A DNA stretch of 64,000 nt from JAWSUT01 sp033549345. GTDB taxonomy: Bacteria; Bacillota; Dethiobacteria; Dethiobacterales; Dethiobacteraceae. The stretch covers positions 78,029 to 142,028 of the forward strand of contig JAWSUT010000002.1 of NCBI GenBank assembly GCA_033549345.1, read 5' to 3'. The notes beneath the pieces are model-generated. The model was not told where the DNA came from and searched no databases. It was given only the letters and a program-made list of their open reading frames with translations. Below, piece after piece: positions 22,190-30,403 of this stretch. Numbering within the stretch: position 1 is the stretch's first letter; the number at the start of each line of letters is the position of its first letter. The position numbers and the translations under genes were made by a program.

Positions 22190-22222
22190 ATGAAGACGCG
22201 GGGACAGGTTCCGCGTCCTCAT
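22190..22222 (+). repeat. REP palindrome, left copy of an inverted pair
   Basis: 33 bases starting ATGAAGACGCGGGGACAGG. It is itself a hairpin (GACGCGG/CCGCGTC) and the reverse complement of 22277-22309 with one mismatch. The core GGGGACAGGTT is shared with 5245. Confidence 0.85.
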
Positions 22223-22276
22223 CTTTTAACTGTTCTATGTGCTGGCTTACCGTTGTGTACAAAGAAAATGGGGGAA

Positions 22277-22309
22277 ATGAAGACGCGGAACCTGTCCCCG
22301 CGTCTTCAT
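22277..22309 (-). repeat. REP palindrome, right copy of an inverted pair
   Basis: Inverted partner of 22190-22222; the pair spans 120 bases. Its last base is the first base of the TAA stop of the minus-strand gene, so the element abuts that stop codon exactly. Confidence 0.85.
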
Positions 22310-22611
22310 TATGTCAGGAGGTCGAGGATGTTTGCGGTGTGGATGGTGCGTGTTCCTTCCAGGGTTTGGACCTGCAGACGGCCGCTGTTGGGGTCAGTGT
22401 GGGTGATCATACCGGTTGTGGTTATTTTACCGGAGCCTGAGGCGGAAATGATCCTGAGGACCAGACCCTCACGCAGGGAGCGTTCAAGAAGGAGCTGAAA
22501 CTCCTGCAGGTAATGCTCATCGCGTACAGGTTCCGCTTCGGGGAGGGTAGCTGCAGTCTTTCTGCTTTCAGGGGGGATGATGCGGCTTCTGGGGAATTGG
22601 AATTGTTTCAT
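22309..22611 (-). CDS. YolD-like protein (100 aa)
   Basis: 100 residues. The second half follows the YolD-like domain: a helix (EHYLQEFQLLLERSLREG), then strands VLRIISASGSGKITTTGMI, DPNSGRLQVQT and TIHTANILDL. YolD-like proteins are found with UV-damage polymerases in Bacilli, but no polymerase is adjacent. ATG 22611 is preferred because GGAGG sits eight bases before it; further upstream starts lie in the ribosome site. The stop codon coincides with the edge of a REP element. Confidence 0.65.
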   Translation of the reverse strand: MKQFQFPRSRIIPPESRKTAATLPEAEPVRDEHYLQEFQLLLERSLREGLVLRIISASGSGKITTTGMITHTDPNSGRLQVQTLEGTRTIHTANILDLLT

Positions 22612-22785
22612 TTTTTGCGCCTCCATATCGAACATGTGTTTGTATTTAGTGTACCATGAAGCTTTAGCGATGTAAAGAATGAAGCACTATTTTCCAGTAT
22701 GCTTAATTAGTAAGAAATATGAAGAACAGTTAACATAATGTTAAGTTGTCTTAACAAGTTCTGTGCTGAGAAACATATACGGAAG

Positions 22786-22814
22786 TTGCCGCTATCCCCC
22801 TTCCGGCCTATAAT
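22786..22814 (+). promoter_or_regulatory. Promoter of the LysM-hydrolase gene, with repeated TTAACATAA words
   Basis: TTGCCG, 17 bases, TATAAT (22809-22814). The word ACAGTTAACATAA occurs at 22727-22739, inside the palindrome TTAACATAATGTTAA (22730-22744), and again at 22819-22831, so a regulator may bind both sides of the promoter. Confidence 0.5.
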
Positions 22815-22859
22815 AATGACAGTTAACATAAAAAATAGTGCCTGAAGGGGGTACATATT

Positions 22860-23645
22860 TTGAGGAAGAGTGTAACGGGGATTTTTGTTGTTGTTATGCT
22901 GGTTTTCGTCCTTGTCGGACAGGCTGTGGCTGCTGTTCATGTGGTTAGGCCGGGTGAAACGTTGTGGCTTATTTCACAGAAGTATGGTACCACAGTTGCC
23001 GATTTGGCCCGGGCCAACAGCCTGGTGAATGTGAATTATATCGAGGTCGGCCAACAGCTGTCAGTTCCCGGTGAAAAGCAGGTAGTGCATACTGTACGGG
23101 CGGGTGAGACGCTTTGGACAATATCCCGCCATTATAATTCCACAGTTGCTGCTATTGCGGCCGAGAATCTCATTCTTAATGTAAACCTGATTAAAGTGGG
23201 CGACAGGCTGGTGATTCCGGGGATCACGGCTCCGTCGGCATCTGTGCCGGTTCTGGCGCCGGGTGGAGGCCGCAGCTTTACTGCAGCTGAACTGGACTTG
23301 TTTGCACGGATTGTTCATGCGGAATCTGCCGGTGAGCCATATACCGGACAGGTGGCTGTGGCGGCAACGATACTCAACAGAGTAGACAGCCCACGTTACC
23401 CAAACACACTAAGAGATGTGGTTTATCAGGTGGATGGCGGTTATTACCAATACAGTCCGGTGCTGGACGGCCGCATTGATCTTCCCGCCAATGACAGTGC
23501 CCGCAGGGCTGTACAGGACGCGATTAACGGAGCAGATCCATCACTTGGGGCCACCGGGTTTTATAATCCGGCTAAAACATCAAACCAGTGGGTCCGGCAG
23601 CAGCCGGTGACCACGGTGATTGCCAACCACGTTTTCTTCCGGTAA
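22860..23645 (+). CDS. LysM-domain cell-wall hydrolase (SleB/CwlJ type)
   Basis: 261 residues. A signal peptide ends near GQAVAA; two LysM domains follow (VHVVRPGETLWLISQKYG and VHTVRAGETLWTISRHYN, each about 45 residues), then a Hydrolase_2 domain (ELDLFARIVHAESAGEPYTGQVAVAATILNR) with the catalytic Glu in HAESAGE, as in SleB, the spore-cortex lytic transglycosylase. TTG start after a G-rich site. It points to endospore formation. A housekeeping-type promoter is visible, so a vegetative wall role is also possible. Confidence 0.92.
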   Translation: MRKSVTGIFVVVMLVFVLVGQAVAAVHVVRPGETLWLISQKYGTTVADLARANSLVNVNYIEVGQQLSVPGEKQVVHTVRAGETLWTISRHYNSTVAAIAAENLILNVNLIKVGDRLVIPGITAPSASVPVLAPGGGRSFTAAELDLFARIVHAESAGEPYTGQVAVAATILNRVDSPRYPNTLRDVVYQVDGGYYQYSPVLDGRIDLPANDSARRAVQDAINGADPSLGATGFYNPAKTSNQWVRQQPVTTVIANHVFFR

Positions 23646-23649
23646 AAAC

Positions 23650-23684
23650 AAAGGAGTTGGATGCTAGGCATCCAACTCCTTTTC
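23650..23684. terminator. Terminator shared by the LysM-hydrolase and DUF1622 genes
   Basis: AAAGGAGTTGGATGC-TAG-GCATCCAACTCCTTTT. The stem includes the last codons and stop of the minus-strand gene. Confidence 0.85.
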
Positions 23685-24014
23685 GTATGTCTCCTGTCTG
23701 ATTTCCCAGTGAATAATGTAGTTTAGTATGGCGCGCAGGATAATTATGGCGCCGATAACGATCAACTCTTCTGTTGTGCGGGCAATCACTGTATGTAGAA
23801 TCTCCGCGGCCAACTTGAATTCCAGGCCGAAAACAAGATAAAAGGCAAATGTGAGGCGCATCTCCCGCCCTTCCTGGCGTGTACGGACAAAGCGGAAGAA
23901 GGCCAGGGTGGCACCGTAGATAATCACGATGACACCAAAGATCTCCAGTATATGGATTAGTACCTGAATCAGATTGCTCAGGATAAGTTCCAAGAGATGC
24001 ATATCCATTGCCAT
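23664..24014 (-). CDS. DUF1622 membrane protein
   Basis: 116 residues with three helices. The family pattern is visible: LELILSNLIQVLIHILEIFGVIVIIYG, then VRTRQEGREMRLTFAFYLVFGLEFKLAAEILHTV, and ILRAILNYIIHWEI. Unknown function. The ATG at 24014 is only three bases after AGGAGG, so the ATG at 24008 may be the real start. A partial sigma-H-like box (AGAA, 17 bases, GAAT) lies upstream. Confidence 0.85.
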   Translation of the reverse strand: MAMDMHLLELILSNLIQVLIHILEIFGVIVIIYGATLAFFRFVRTRQEGREMRLTFAFYLVFGLEFKLAAEILHTVIARTTEELIVIGAIIILRAILNYIIHWEIRQETYEKELDA

Positions 24015-24156
24015 CTTCCTCCTTTTTCGGTTACATTCGACGAACACTGGTTGATTTCTTTTTTTTGACGTAGCAAAGGGGATAAAAATACTTACAGGCA
24101 AAAAAAAGGGAAAATGTCAGTGCATGAAGAAATTTCCCGTTGCGGAGGTGAAATGT

Positions 24157-25053
24157 ATGGATACGTCCGCTTTGTTTGATGCGGCTTTTTGGCAGAGCGC
24201 CTGGGACGGGGCGAATGCCGATGACAATGAGAGAGCACAGGGCAAAAAAGCTGTTGATGCCTGGAACCGCCGGGCGAAAAAATATGATAAGAATGTGGGC
24301 AGCGATTCGGGCAGCAGGCGTGTTGAAGAAGCTCTGGCTTTTTTGGACAGTTACGGGGTATTGCAGGAAAAAATGCGGATTCTGGATCTGGGCTGCGGCC
24401 CGGGTAATTTTTCGCTGGCCTTTGCAGAGCGCGGCCATGAAGTTGTGGCGTTGGACCCGGCTGAAAATATGCTGGCCCTGCTGCAGGAAAAGCTGGCTGA
24501 CAGGCCGGAGCTGCAGAAGCTGGTGAAGCCCGTCCAGGCCGACTGGATTGCTCTTTCACTTGATGATTTCGGTTGGAGTGGGCACTTCGATTTAATCTTT
24601 GCGTCCATGACTCCGGGTGTCAGAGATGTGGCCACTTTGCAAAAGGTTATGCAGGCTTCACGCTGGTTGGTCTACATGAGCAGATTTGCCGGTTCGAGGA
24701 CGCAGCCGTCTGTGGAAGCAGTCTGGCAGGAGTTTAACGACCGGCCGTACTACAGCCAGTCTTTGGACGTACTGTTTCCGCAAAACTGGCTTTATGCTTC
24801 CGGATACCGGCCGGCGCTCCATTTTGCCCGCTGGGAACGTCAGCACAGCCAGTTACCGGAGGATGCACTGGATGAAATCCTCAGTGTTTTGAGTCATAAA
24901 ATGGATGTTGATCCGCGTGTTGAAGAGGTCGCCCGGTCATATGTTGAGGCGCGGCTTGGCAGGGACGGTACGTTTTCTGAAATCAAAGGGGCCACATCGG
25001 CGATGCTTTTATGGGATATAGAAAAAAAAGTTTTAACACGCTTGGGGGGATAG
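24157..25053 (+). CDS. Class I SAM-dependent methyltransferase
   Basis: 298 residues. SAM-binding motif I ILDLGCGPGNFSLAFAERG (about residue 85), then the acidic end of strand 2 (ALDPAENML) and motif II region FDLIFASMTPGV. It probably methylates a small molecule or tRNA; the substrate is not evident. ATG 24157 lies six bases after GGAGGTG; the ATG at 24124 lacks a site. The PilZ gene follows three bases later, then mutY, so the three form an operon. Confidence 0.85.
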   Translation: MDTSALFDAAFWQSAWDGANADDNERAQGKKAVDAWNRRAKKYDKNVGSDSGSRRVEEALAFLDSYGVLQEKMRILDLGCGPGNFSLAFAERGHEVVALDPAENMLALLQEKLADRPELQKLVKPVQADWIALSLDDFGWSGHFDLIFASMTPGVRDVATLQKVMQASRWLVYMSRFAGSRTQPSVEAVWQEFNDRPYYSQSLDVLFPQNWLYASGYRPALHFARWERQHSQLPEDALDEILSVLSHKMDVDPRVEEVARSYVEARLGRDGTFSEIKGATSAMLLWDIEKKVLTRLGG

Positions 25054-25056
25054 TTT

Positions 25057-25716
25057 GTGCCTGTCACCATTGGAGGAGCATTGCGGCAAAAAATTATATT
25101 TACCGGTAAACAGGTGATGATTACAGGAGATAAAGCCAGCCTGGAATGCAGAGGTAAAATTGTGGAAATTGAAGGTGATATGCTCATCCTTGAGCTCTTT
25201 GCAACCACCGTATATCCTCATGAGATGCTAAGACAGCAAAAAGCGGTGAATGTTTCTTTTGTCGTTTCCGGTGACGCTACTTATTCGTTTGCAGCGGATG
25301 TGTCAAGTTATAATGATACGGCACACATTCTGCAAATCAGGCAGGCTTCCCCCATGGAGAGGACGGACAAACGAAAATTTTACCGGCTGAAAACGTCCAA
25401 GCTGGTCTACATTGTCAGCGAAACAGAGCAAGGTGAAAGCTGGCTGCAGGCCGGCCTGCTTGATATTTCCCGCGGCGGCGCCAGTATTCTTTCCCCGGTG
25501 CCTGTCAGCTGCGGCTCCGATCTTAAGGTCTGGATTCCTTTGGATGAAGTAGACCATGTTATTGAGACCGTCAGCCGTGTGGTCCGTGTGCTGGAGGGGG
25601 ATGAGGGGCAGGTCATTGCCGGCGTGAGCTTTGAGGGCCTTTCTCTGACAGACCAGGAAAAAATCCTGGATTACATTCTGAAAGTCTGGAAAGAGAAAAA
25701 AAATGAAGAACATTAA
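25057..25716 (+). CDS. PilZ-domain protein (YcgR-like), c-di-GMP effector
   Basis: 219 residues: an N-terminal YcgR-type flagellar-brake-like domain (about 1-105) and a C-terminal PilZ domain with the c-di-GMP motifs RTDKRKFYRL (RxxxR) and DISRGGAS (D/NxSxxG). It would respond to c-di-GMP, which an HD-GYP protein at 34593 may degrade. GTG start. It overlaps mutY by 14 bases. Confidence 0.9.
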   Translation: MPVTIGGALRQKIIFTGKQVMITGDKASLECRGKIVEIEGDMLILELFATTVYPHEMLRQQKAVNVSFVVSGDATYSFAADVSSYNDTAHILQIRQASPMERTDKRKFYRLKTSKLVYIVSETEQGESWLQAGLLDISRGGASILSPVPVSCGSDLKVWIPLDEVDHVIETVSRVVRVLEGDEGQVIAGVSFEGLSLTDQEKILDYILKVWKEKKNEEH

Positions 25717-26782
25717 GGCAGAAAAAAAGATGGCTTCCGGTTTCCGCCGGAAGCTTTTACTCTGGTATGACAAAAACCGGCGGGACCTGCCGTGGCGGCG
25801 GGAGTCCGATCCTTACCGGATCTGGCTCTCAGAAGTGATGCTGCAGCAGACACGGGTGGAGGCAGCCACACCGTATTACCACCGTTTTCTGGCGGCCTAT
25901 CCCGACCTTTGTTCTCTGGCGGATGCCGGTCAGGATGAGGTACTTAAGCTCTGGGAAGGACTGGGGTATTACAGCAGGGCCCGAAATTTTTTGCAGGCTG
26001 TGCGGGAAGTGCGGGACAAGTATGGCGGTTCCGTACCGCAGGACCCGGATCAATTTGGTGCCCTAAAAGGTGTGGGTGATTACACCCGGGCTGCGGTCTG
26101 CAGTATTGCTTTTGGCGCAAAGCTGGCAGTTGTGGACGGTAATGTGGTGAGAGTCTGCTGCCGAATGTTTGCCATTGAAGACGACCCGTCCAAAGCGGCG
26201 GTAAAAAAGCAAATCCAGGGGCTGGCCCGGGATTTGCTTGACACGGAAAGGCCGGGAGATTTTAACCAGGCGCTGATGGAACTGGGCGCACTGATTTGTA
26301 TTCCCCGGGCACCACGGTGCGGTGACTGCCCTGTTGCGGGTTACTGTGCCGGGCTGGCACAAGGCAGGGTGGCGGAATTGCCCCTCAGAAAACCGAAGAA
26401 AGAACTGCCCCGTGTCTCTCTGGCAGCCGCAGTGATTACCCGCAGCGGAAAATGTCTGGTACGCCGGCGGGAAAATGACGGGCTGCTGGCATCGCTTTGG
26501 GAGTTTCCCAATGTTTGTGTCGACGGGGAAGACGGCCGGGAGCCCGACGAACTGCTTGCGGAACTTTTGGGTGGCAGGGTTTGCCTGCGGGAGAAGCTGA
26601 TGGAGCTTTCGCACACGTTTAGCCACCTGCGCTGGGATATTGCTGTTTTTTGCGCGGAGGCCGAAATTAACCTGCCGGAGAGTGCCGGCCGGTGGGCAGG
26701 GCCGCAGGAGTTGGCAAAGATGGCTTTCCCTGCGGTATACCATCCTCTTGTGGATCGGGTTAAAGACAGTTTAGAGCAATAA
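25703..26782 (+). CDS. mutY: A/G-specific adenine glycosylase MutY
   Basis: 359 residues. It removes adenine mispaired with 8-oxoguanine. Order: catalytic Glu in LSEVMLQQTRVEA, HhH LKGVGDYTRAAV, Asp in VDGNVVRV, the [4Fe-4S] loop CX6CX2CX5C (ICIPRAPRCGDCPVAGYC) and a NUDIX-like C-terminal domain (FSHLRW) that reads oxoG. The start at 25703 overlaps the PilZ gene; an ATG at 25730 is also possible. It ends in the hairpin at 26784. Confidence 0.96.
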   Translation: MKNIKAEKKMASGFRRKLLLWYDKNRRDLPWRRESDPYRIWLSEVMLQQTRVEAATPYYHRFLAAYPDLCSLADAGQDEVLKLWEGLGYYSRARNFLQAVREVRDKYGGSVPQDPDQFGALKGVGDYTRAAVCSIAFGAKLAVVDGNVVRVCCRMFAIEDDPSKAAVKKQIQGLARDLLDTERPGDFNQALMELGALICIPRAPRCGDCPVAGYCAGLAQGRVAELPLRKPKKELPRVSLAAAVITRSGKCLVRRRENDGLLASLWEFPNVCVDGEDGREPDELLAELLGGRVCLREKLMELSHTFSHLRWDIAVFCAEAEINLPESAGRWAGPQELAKMAFPAVYHPLVDRVKDSLEQ

Positions 26783-26783
26783 A

Positions 26784-26812
26784 AAAAGCGACTGTGTAAA
26801 CAGTCGCTTTTG
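26784..26812 (+). terminator. Intrinsic terminator after mutY
   Basis: AAAAGCGACTGT-GTAA-ACAGTCGCTTTT. Confidence 0.92.
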
Positions 26813-26822
26813 TGCGTTTTTA

Positions 26823-26897
26823 TGGTGTGCCCACAGGGATTCGAACCCCGACTTCAGGCTCCGGAGGCCTGCGTGATATCCCTTTCACCATGGGCAC
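26823..26897 (-). tRNA. tRNA-Arg (anticodon CCG)
   Basis: Minus strand: acceptor GTGCCCA/TGGGCAC with encoded CCA, a D-arm, the anticodon arm CAGGC-CTCCGGA-GCCTG (anticodon CCG, reads CGG) and a T-arm with GTTCGAATC. 75 bases. Confidence 0.95.
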
Positions 26898-27014
26898 AAG
26901 TGCATAGACTATAATAACATTCCAAGGGGAAAAAGTCAAACAAAACCGGGCGGGAATCTCTACCATGGCCTTGGGCATACTATAGCGAAAAATCTTTTTA
27001 CGGAGCGGATTACA

Positions 27015-28121
27015 TTGGACAGGCCGCGGGTATTGACGGTTGTGCGCCCGACGGAAGGCGGCATCCGGGCTCATCTTAAGAACCTGCTCGAAAATCTAAG
27101 CGGTGAGTTTTCTTTTGTGCTCGCCTGCCCGCCGGATGAAGCCGACTGGTTTGCGCACAGCGGCTGGGAGGTCATCCCTGTGAGTCTCACCGGAACACTT
27201 TATCCGGCAGGTGACCTGCAAACTATGAGAGAGCTGTTTACCGCCATGCGCAGCGGACGGTTTTCCCTGGTACATGCCCACGGGTTTAAAGCCGGCTTTG
27301 TTGCCCGGCCGGTATCCCGTCTGTGTGGGGTACCCTGCCTGATGACAGTGCACGGTGGCTTTGCCCATGCCGAGGCTTCCCGTTGGGGCCGTATCTACAA
27401 AACGGCAGAACGTTTTCTTTCCCGTTGGGGCACAGGTTATATTGCCGTATCCGGATGGCTGGCAGAGGAACTGTCACGAGCATACCACGTTCCCGGAGAA
27501 CAGATTACTGTCATTCCCAACGGAATAGTGTTTCCGCCGCTTACCGGGAAGTGGCGGGCTGCTGCCAAAGGTGAATTCCTGGTGGGCACGGTGGCAAGGC
27601 TTGCTCCGCAAAAAGGCGTCGAATATTTTCTGCGTGCAGCTGCTATATTAAAGGAACGTTTTGGGCATATCCGCTTTATCGTGGCCGGCGAGGGGCCGCT
27701 GCGGTCTTCTCTTGAACTGCTTTGCCGGCAGCTTTCCCTTGATGGACGGGTGAGTTTCACCGGCTACTGCCATGATGTGCCGTCTCTTTTACAGCGGCTT
27801 GATGTTTTTGTGCTGCCTTCTCTCAGTGAGGGGCAGGGTATTACCATCCTGGAGGCGATGGCGGCCGGTTGCCCTGTTGTGGCCAGTGCCACGGGAGGAA
27901 TAACAGAGCTGGTTCAGCACGGTAAAACCGGACTGTTGGCGGCGCCGGGGAACCCGGATGAGTTAGCCGTCCGGATTGCAGAGCTATTGAAAAACCCCGC
28001 GTTGGCAGATGAGCTTGCCAAGCGGGGAAAAGAGAATGCCGCGCATTATGATTTGTCTGTGATGATTGACAGAACCCGTAAGTTGTATAATTCTGTGATG
28101 GAAGGGGGCCGGCCTGTATGA
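27015..28121 (+). CDS. Glycosyltransferase family 4
   Basis: 368 residues of the GT-B fold, GT4 family. N-terminal GGIRAHLKNLLENLSG and VHAHGFKAGFVARPVSR; C-terminal NGIVFPPL, VGTVARLAPQKGVEYFLRAA and the EX7E motif in PSLSEGQGITILEAMAAG. It transfers a sugar from a nucleotide sugar to an envelope acceptor, unknown here. TTG start after CGGAG. Its stop overlaps the next gene by four bases, so it works with the large membrane protein. Confidence 0.92.
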   Translation: MDRPRVLTVVRPTEGGIRAHLKNLLENLSGEFSFVLACPPDEADWFAHSGWEVIPVSLTGTLYPAGDLQTMRELFTAMRSGRFSLVHAHGFKAGFVARPVSRLCGVPCLMTVHGGFAHAEASRWGRIYKTAERFLSRWGTGYIAVSGWLAEELSRAYHVPGEQITVIPNGIVFPPLTGKWRAAAKGEFLVGTVARLAPQKGVEYFLRAAAILKERFGHIRFIVAGEGPLRSSLELLCRQLSLDGRVSFTGYCHDVPSLLQRLDVFVLPSLSEGQGITILEAMAAGCPVVASATGGITELVQHGKTGLLAAPGNPDELAVRIAELLKNPALADELAKRGKENAAHYDLSVMIDRTRKLYNSVMEGGRPV

Positions 28122-30286
28122 AAAGGGCGTTGGTTGCAGGTCTGTTTACTGTTATTATTTTTTTACTGCCGGCCCGTTGCCTGGCGCAGGCAAAGGTGGT
28201 TATTGTTACACTGACCCGGGCCGGACTGGAGCAGGCTGCGGCTGACCAGGCTATGGCTCCCTGGCTGGCGCGCGGTTCCGTGGCACTGATGAATATTTCC
28301 ACAGCAGCACGCTCAACAAGCGGGCATATCTATGTTACAGCCGGGGCAGGCTCGCGGGCTGTGGCGGCAGAAAGTGCGAAACTGGCTTTTAATGCGGATG
28401 AGGAACATGCCGGGACTGCGGTAAAAGATCTTTTCCTCAGGCATCTGGGGGAAAAGCCTGCCGGGCAGGTCCTGCATCTGGGAATGACAGAAATTGTGGG
28501 CCTGAACAGGACACTGCAGCATCCGGTCAGCCCGGGCCTGCTGGGAGATGCTCTTCGAAAAGGCGGTAAAGTAACAGCCGTCATCGGTAATGCCGACGGG
28601 CAGGGACTAAACCGCGAGGCGGCGGCCATTCTGGCAGACAGCCGGGGGGAGATTGCCCTGGGCAATGTGGGAAAAAGTATTCTAACGCGGGATGATTTGT
28701 TCCCCTTTGGCTGGCGCATCGACAGAGTGAAGGCATGGCAGCTTTTTAGGGAGGTATATCCCGTGGCGGACGTGATTCTGGTGGACTGGGGTGATCTGGC
28801 GCGTCTTGACGAGTACCGCCCGCTATTGAGTGACTCTGTGGCTGCGGCGTTGACAGAGGAAATCTTTGCCGATGTATCGTGGTTTCTGACACGGGTTTTT
28901 GCCGGCCTTGCTCCGGAAGATATTTTAATTATATTATTTCCGTCCCCCGCGCCTCTAAACGGCAGCGGCGGGCAGTTGGGTATGCTGGCTGCCCTGGGCA
29001 GGCCGTTTCCTCCGGGGGGCTTGCTCTCATCGGCCACCACCAGGCGGCCGGGTATCGTGGCGATTACTGATGTGGCACCGTTTGTGCTGCAGCAGGCGGG
29101 TTTGCCGGCACCGGGAGGTATGCTGGGCAGAGCAATCAGTGTGGTCTCACTTGGCGGCGTGCCGGCACTTTTACGGATGCAGGACGAGATTGTCCGTGTT
29201 TTCCGGCTCCGGCCACCGCTGATGAAGACCTATGTGTTTTTTCAGATTGTAATTGTGCTTGGTGCGCTTTTGAATCTGTTTGTGCGGATTGTTCCCATCA
29301 GATGGTTTGAAGGTCCGCTGCTGGGCCTTTTGGCTTTTCCACTGATGGTTCTGTATCTGCCGCTGCACAAAATTTCCCTTGTCCCCGGGTTTGTGCTGAC
29401 GGCTGCGGTGGTCGCTGCTGCCGTGGTGATTCTACAGCGTTTGCTGTCAGATCCGGTGCAGAGATTCGCCGCTGTTGCCGCGGCAACGTCTTTGTCTCTT
29501 GTGGTGGATATTTTGCGTAATGCGCAACTGATGAAGGTGTCTGTACTGGGGTACGATGCCATTTCAGGCGCACGCTATTACGGGCTTGGTAATGAGTATA
29601 TGGGTGTATTGGTGGGAACGACTGTTTTGGCTGCTGCGGCAGTTTCATCGCTGCTTCCGCAGGTGCGCAGGATGTTGCTCCCGCTGACCGCACTTTATTT
29701 TTTTGCCGTGGTGCTGATAATCGTCTCTCCCGGGGGCGGTGCCAATTTTGGGGGAACACTAACGGCGCTGATTGCATTTATTGTCACGTTGGCAGTGCTG
29801 GGACAGGTGCGGCCGGGCTGGAAAAGTGCATCGGCTGTTCTGATGGGCCTGGTACTGTTTGCCGGTATCGCCGTCTTTTTGAATACACGCGTGCCGCTTT
29901 CGGCCCAGTCACATTTGGGCAGGACACTGTCGCTTGTGCAGCAGGACGGCTGGCAGGCGCTGCGCGACGTGGCTTCCCGCAAAGCGGCCATGAATGTGCG
30001 TCTGTTTCGCTATTCCCAGTGGAGCCGGGCTTTTCTGGTGTTCCTTGGGATGCTGACGGTACTGTTTTTTCGGCCGCGTGCCGTGCTGCAGGACCTGCAC
30101 CGTCTTTACCCGCAGCTGGCAGCGGGATTCCTGGGAATTATTGCCGGAAGCATTACGGCCTTTCTGGTCAATGATTCAGGGGTCGTTGCAGCAGCCACCA
30201 CGCTGCTTTATGCCGGTGTGCCGATTATTTTGCTTGCTGCGCGTTTACTGGAAAAAAGTCTGTTGAACGCACAGGATGATAAATAA
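28118..30286 (+). CDS. Large membrane protein with alkaline-phosphatase-like ectodomain and multi-helix C-terminus
   Basis: 722 residues. A signal sequence (LVAGLFTVIIFLLPARCLAQ) leads an external domain (about 25-360) that looks like an alkaline-phosphatase superfamily remnant (VVIVTLTRAGLEQA, DVILVDWGDL). About ten helices follow from 370 on (FFQIVIVLGALLNLFVRIV and others), with GARYYGLGNEYMGVLVG and SPGGGANFGGTL in loops. It overlaps the GT4 gene by four bases, suggesting joint action on a cell-surface polymer or lipid. The metal-ligand set is not complete by eye, so activity is uncertain. Confidence 0.7.
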   Translation: MKRALVAGLFTVIIFLLPARCLAQAKVVIVTLTRAGLEQAAADQAMAPWLARGSVALMNISTAARSTSGHIYVTAGAGSRAVAAESAKLAFNADEEHAGTAVKDLFLRHLGEKPAGQVLHLGMTEIVGLNRTLQHPVSPGLLGDALRKGGKVTAVIGNADGQGLNREAAAILADSRGEIALGNVGKSILTRDDLFPFGWRIDRVKAWQLFREVYPVADVILVDWGDLARLDEYRPLLSDSVAAALTEEIFADVSWFLTRVFAGLAPEDILIILFPSPAPLNGSGGQLGMLAALGRPFPPGGLLSSATTRRPGIVAITDVAPFVLQQAGLPAPGGMLGRAISVVSLGGVPALLRMQDEIVRVFRLRPPLMKTYVFFQIVIVLGALLNLFVRIVPIRWFEGPLLGLLAFPLMVLYLPLHKISLVPGFVLTAAVVAAAVVILQRLLSDPVQRFAAVAAATSLSLVVDILRNAQLMKVSVLGYDAISGARYYGLGNEYMGVLVGTTVLAAAAVSSLLPQVRRMLLPLTALYFFAVVLIIVSPGGGANFGGTLTALIAFIVTLAVLGQVRPGWKSASAVLMGLVLFAGIAVFLNTRVPLSAQSHLGRTLSLVQQDGWQALRDVASRKAAMNVRLFRYSQWSRAFLVFLGMLTVLFFRPRAVLQDLHRLYPQLAAGFLGIIAGSITAFLVNDSGVVAAATTLLYAGVPIILLAARLLEKSLLNAQDDK

Positions 30287-30321
30287 TCAAAGGTGTTTAA
30301 CCGTAAAATATCCACAGAGGC

Positions 30322-30346
30322 AGGATTCACCCGGTATAAATGGAAT
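30322..30346 (+). promoter_or_regulatory. Sigma-H-like promoter of the M16 peptidase pair
   Basis: GGCAGGATT (AGGA 30322-30325), 17 bases, GAATAT (30343). Start codon about 60 bases downstream. Confidence 0.65.
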
Positions 30347-30403
30347 ATAGTAAGCGGCCCAGTTCTTGGAACTGTGGTGAATGTTGGTGAAGGAGGACGT
30401 AAT

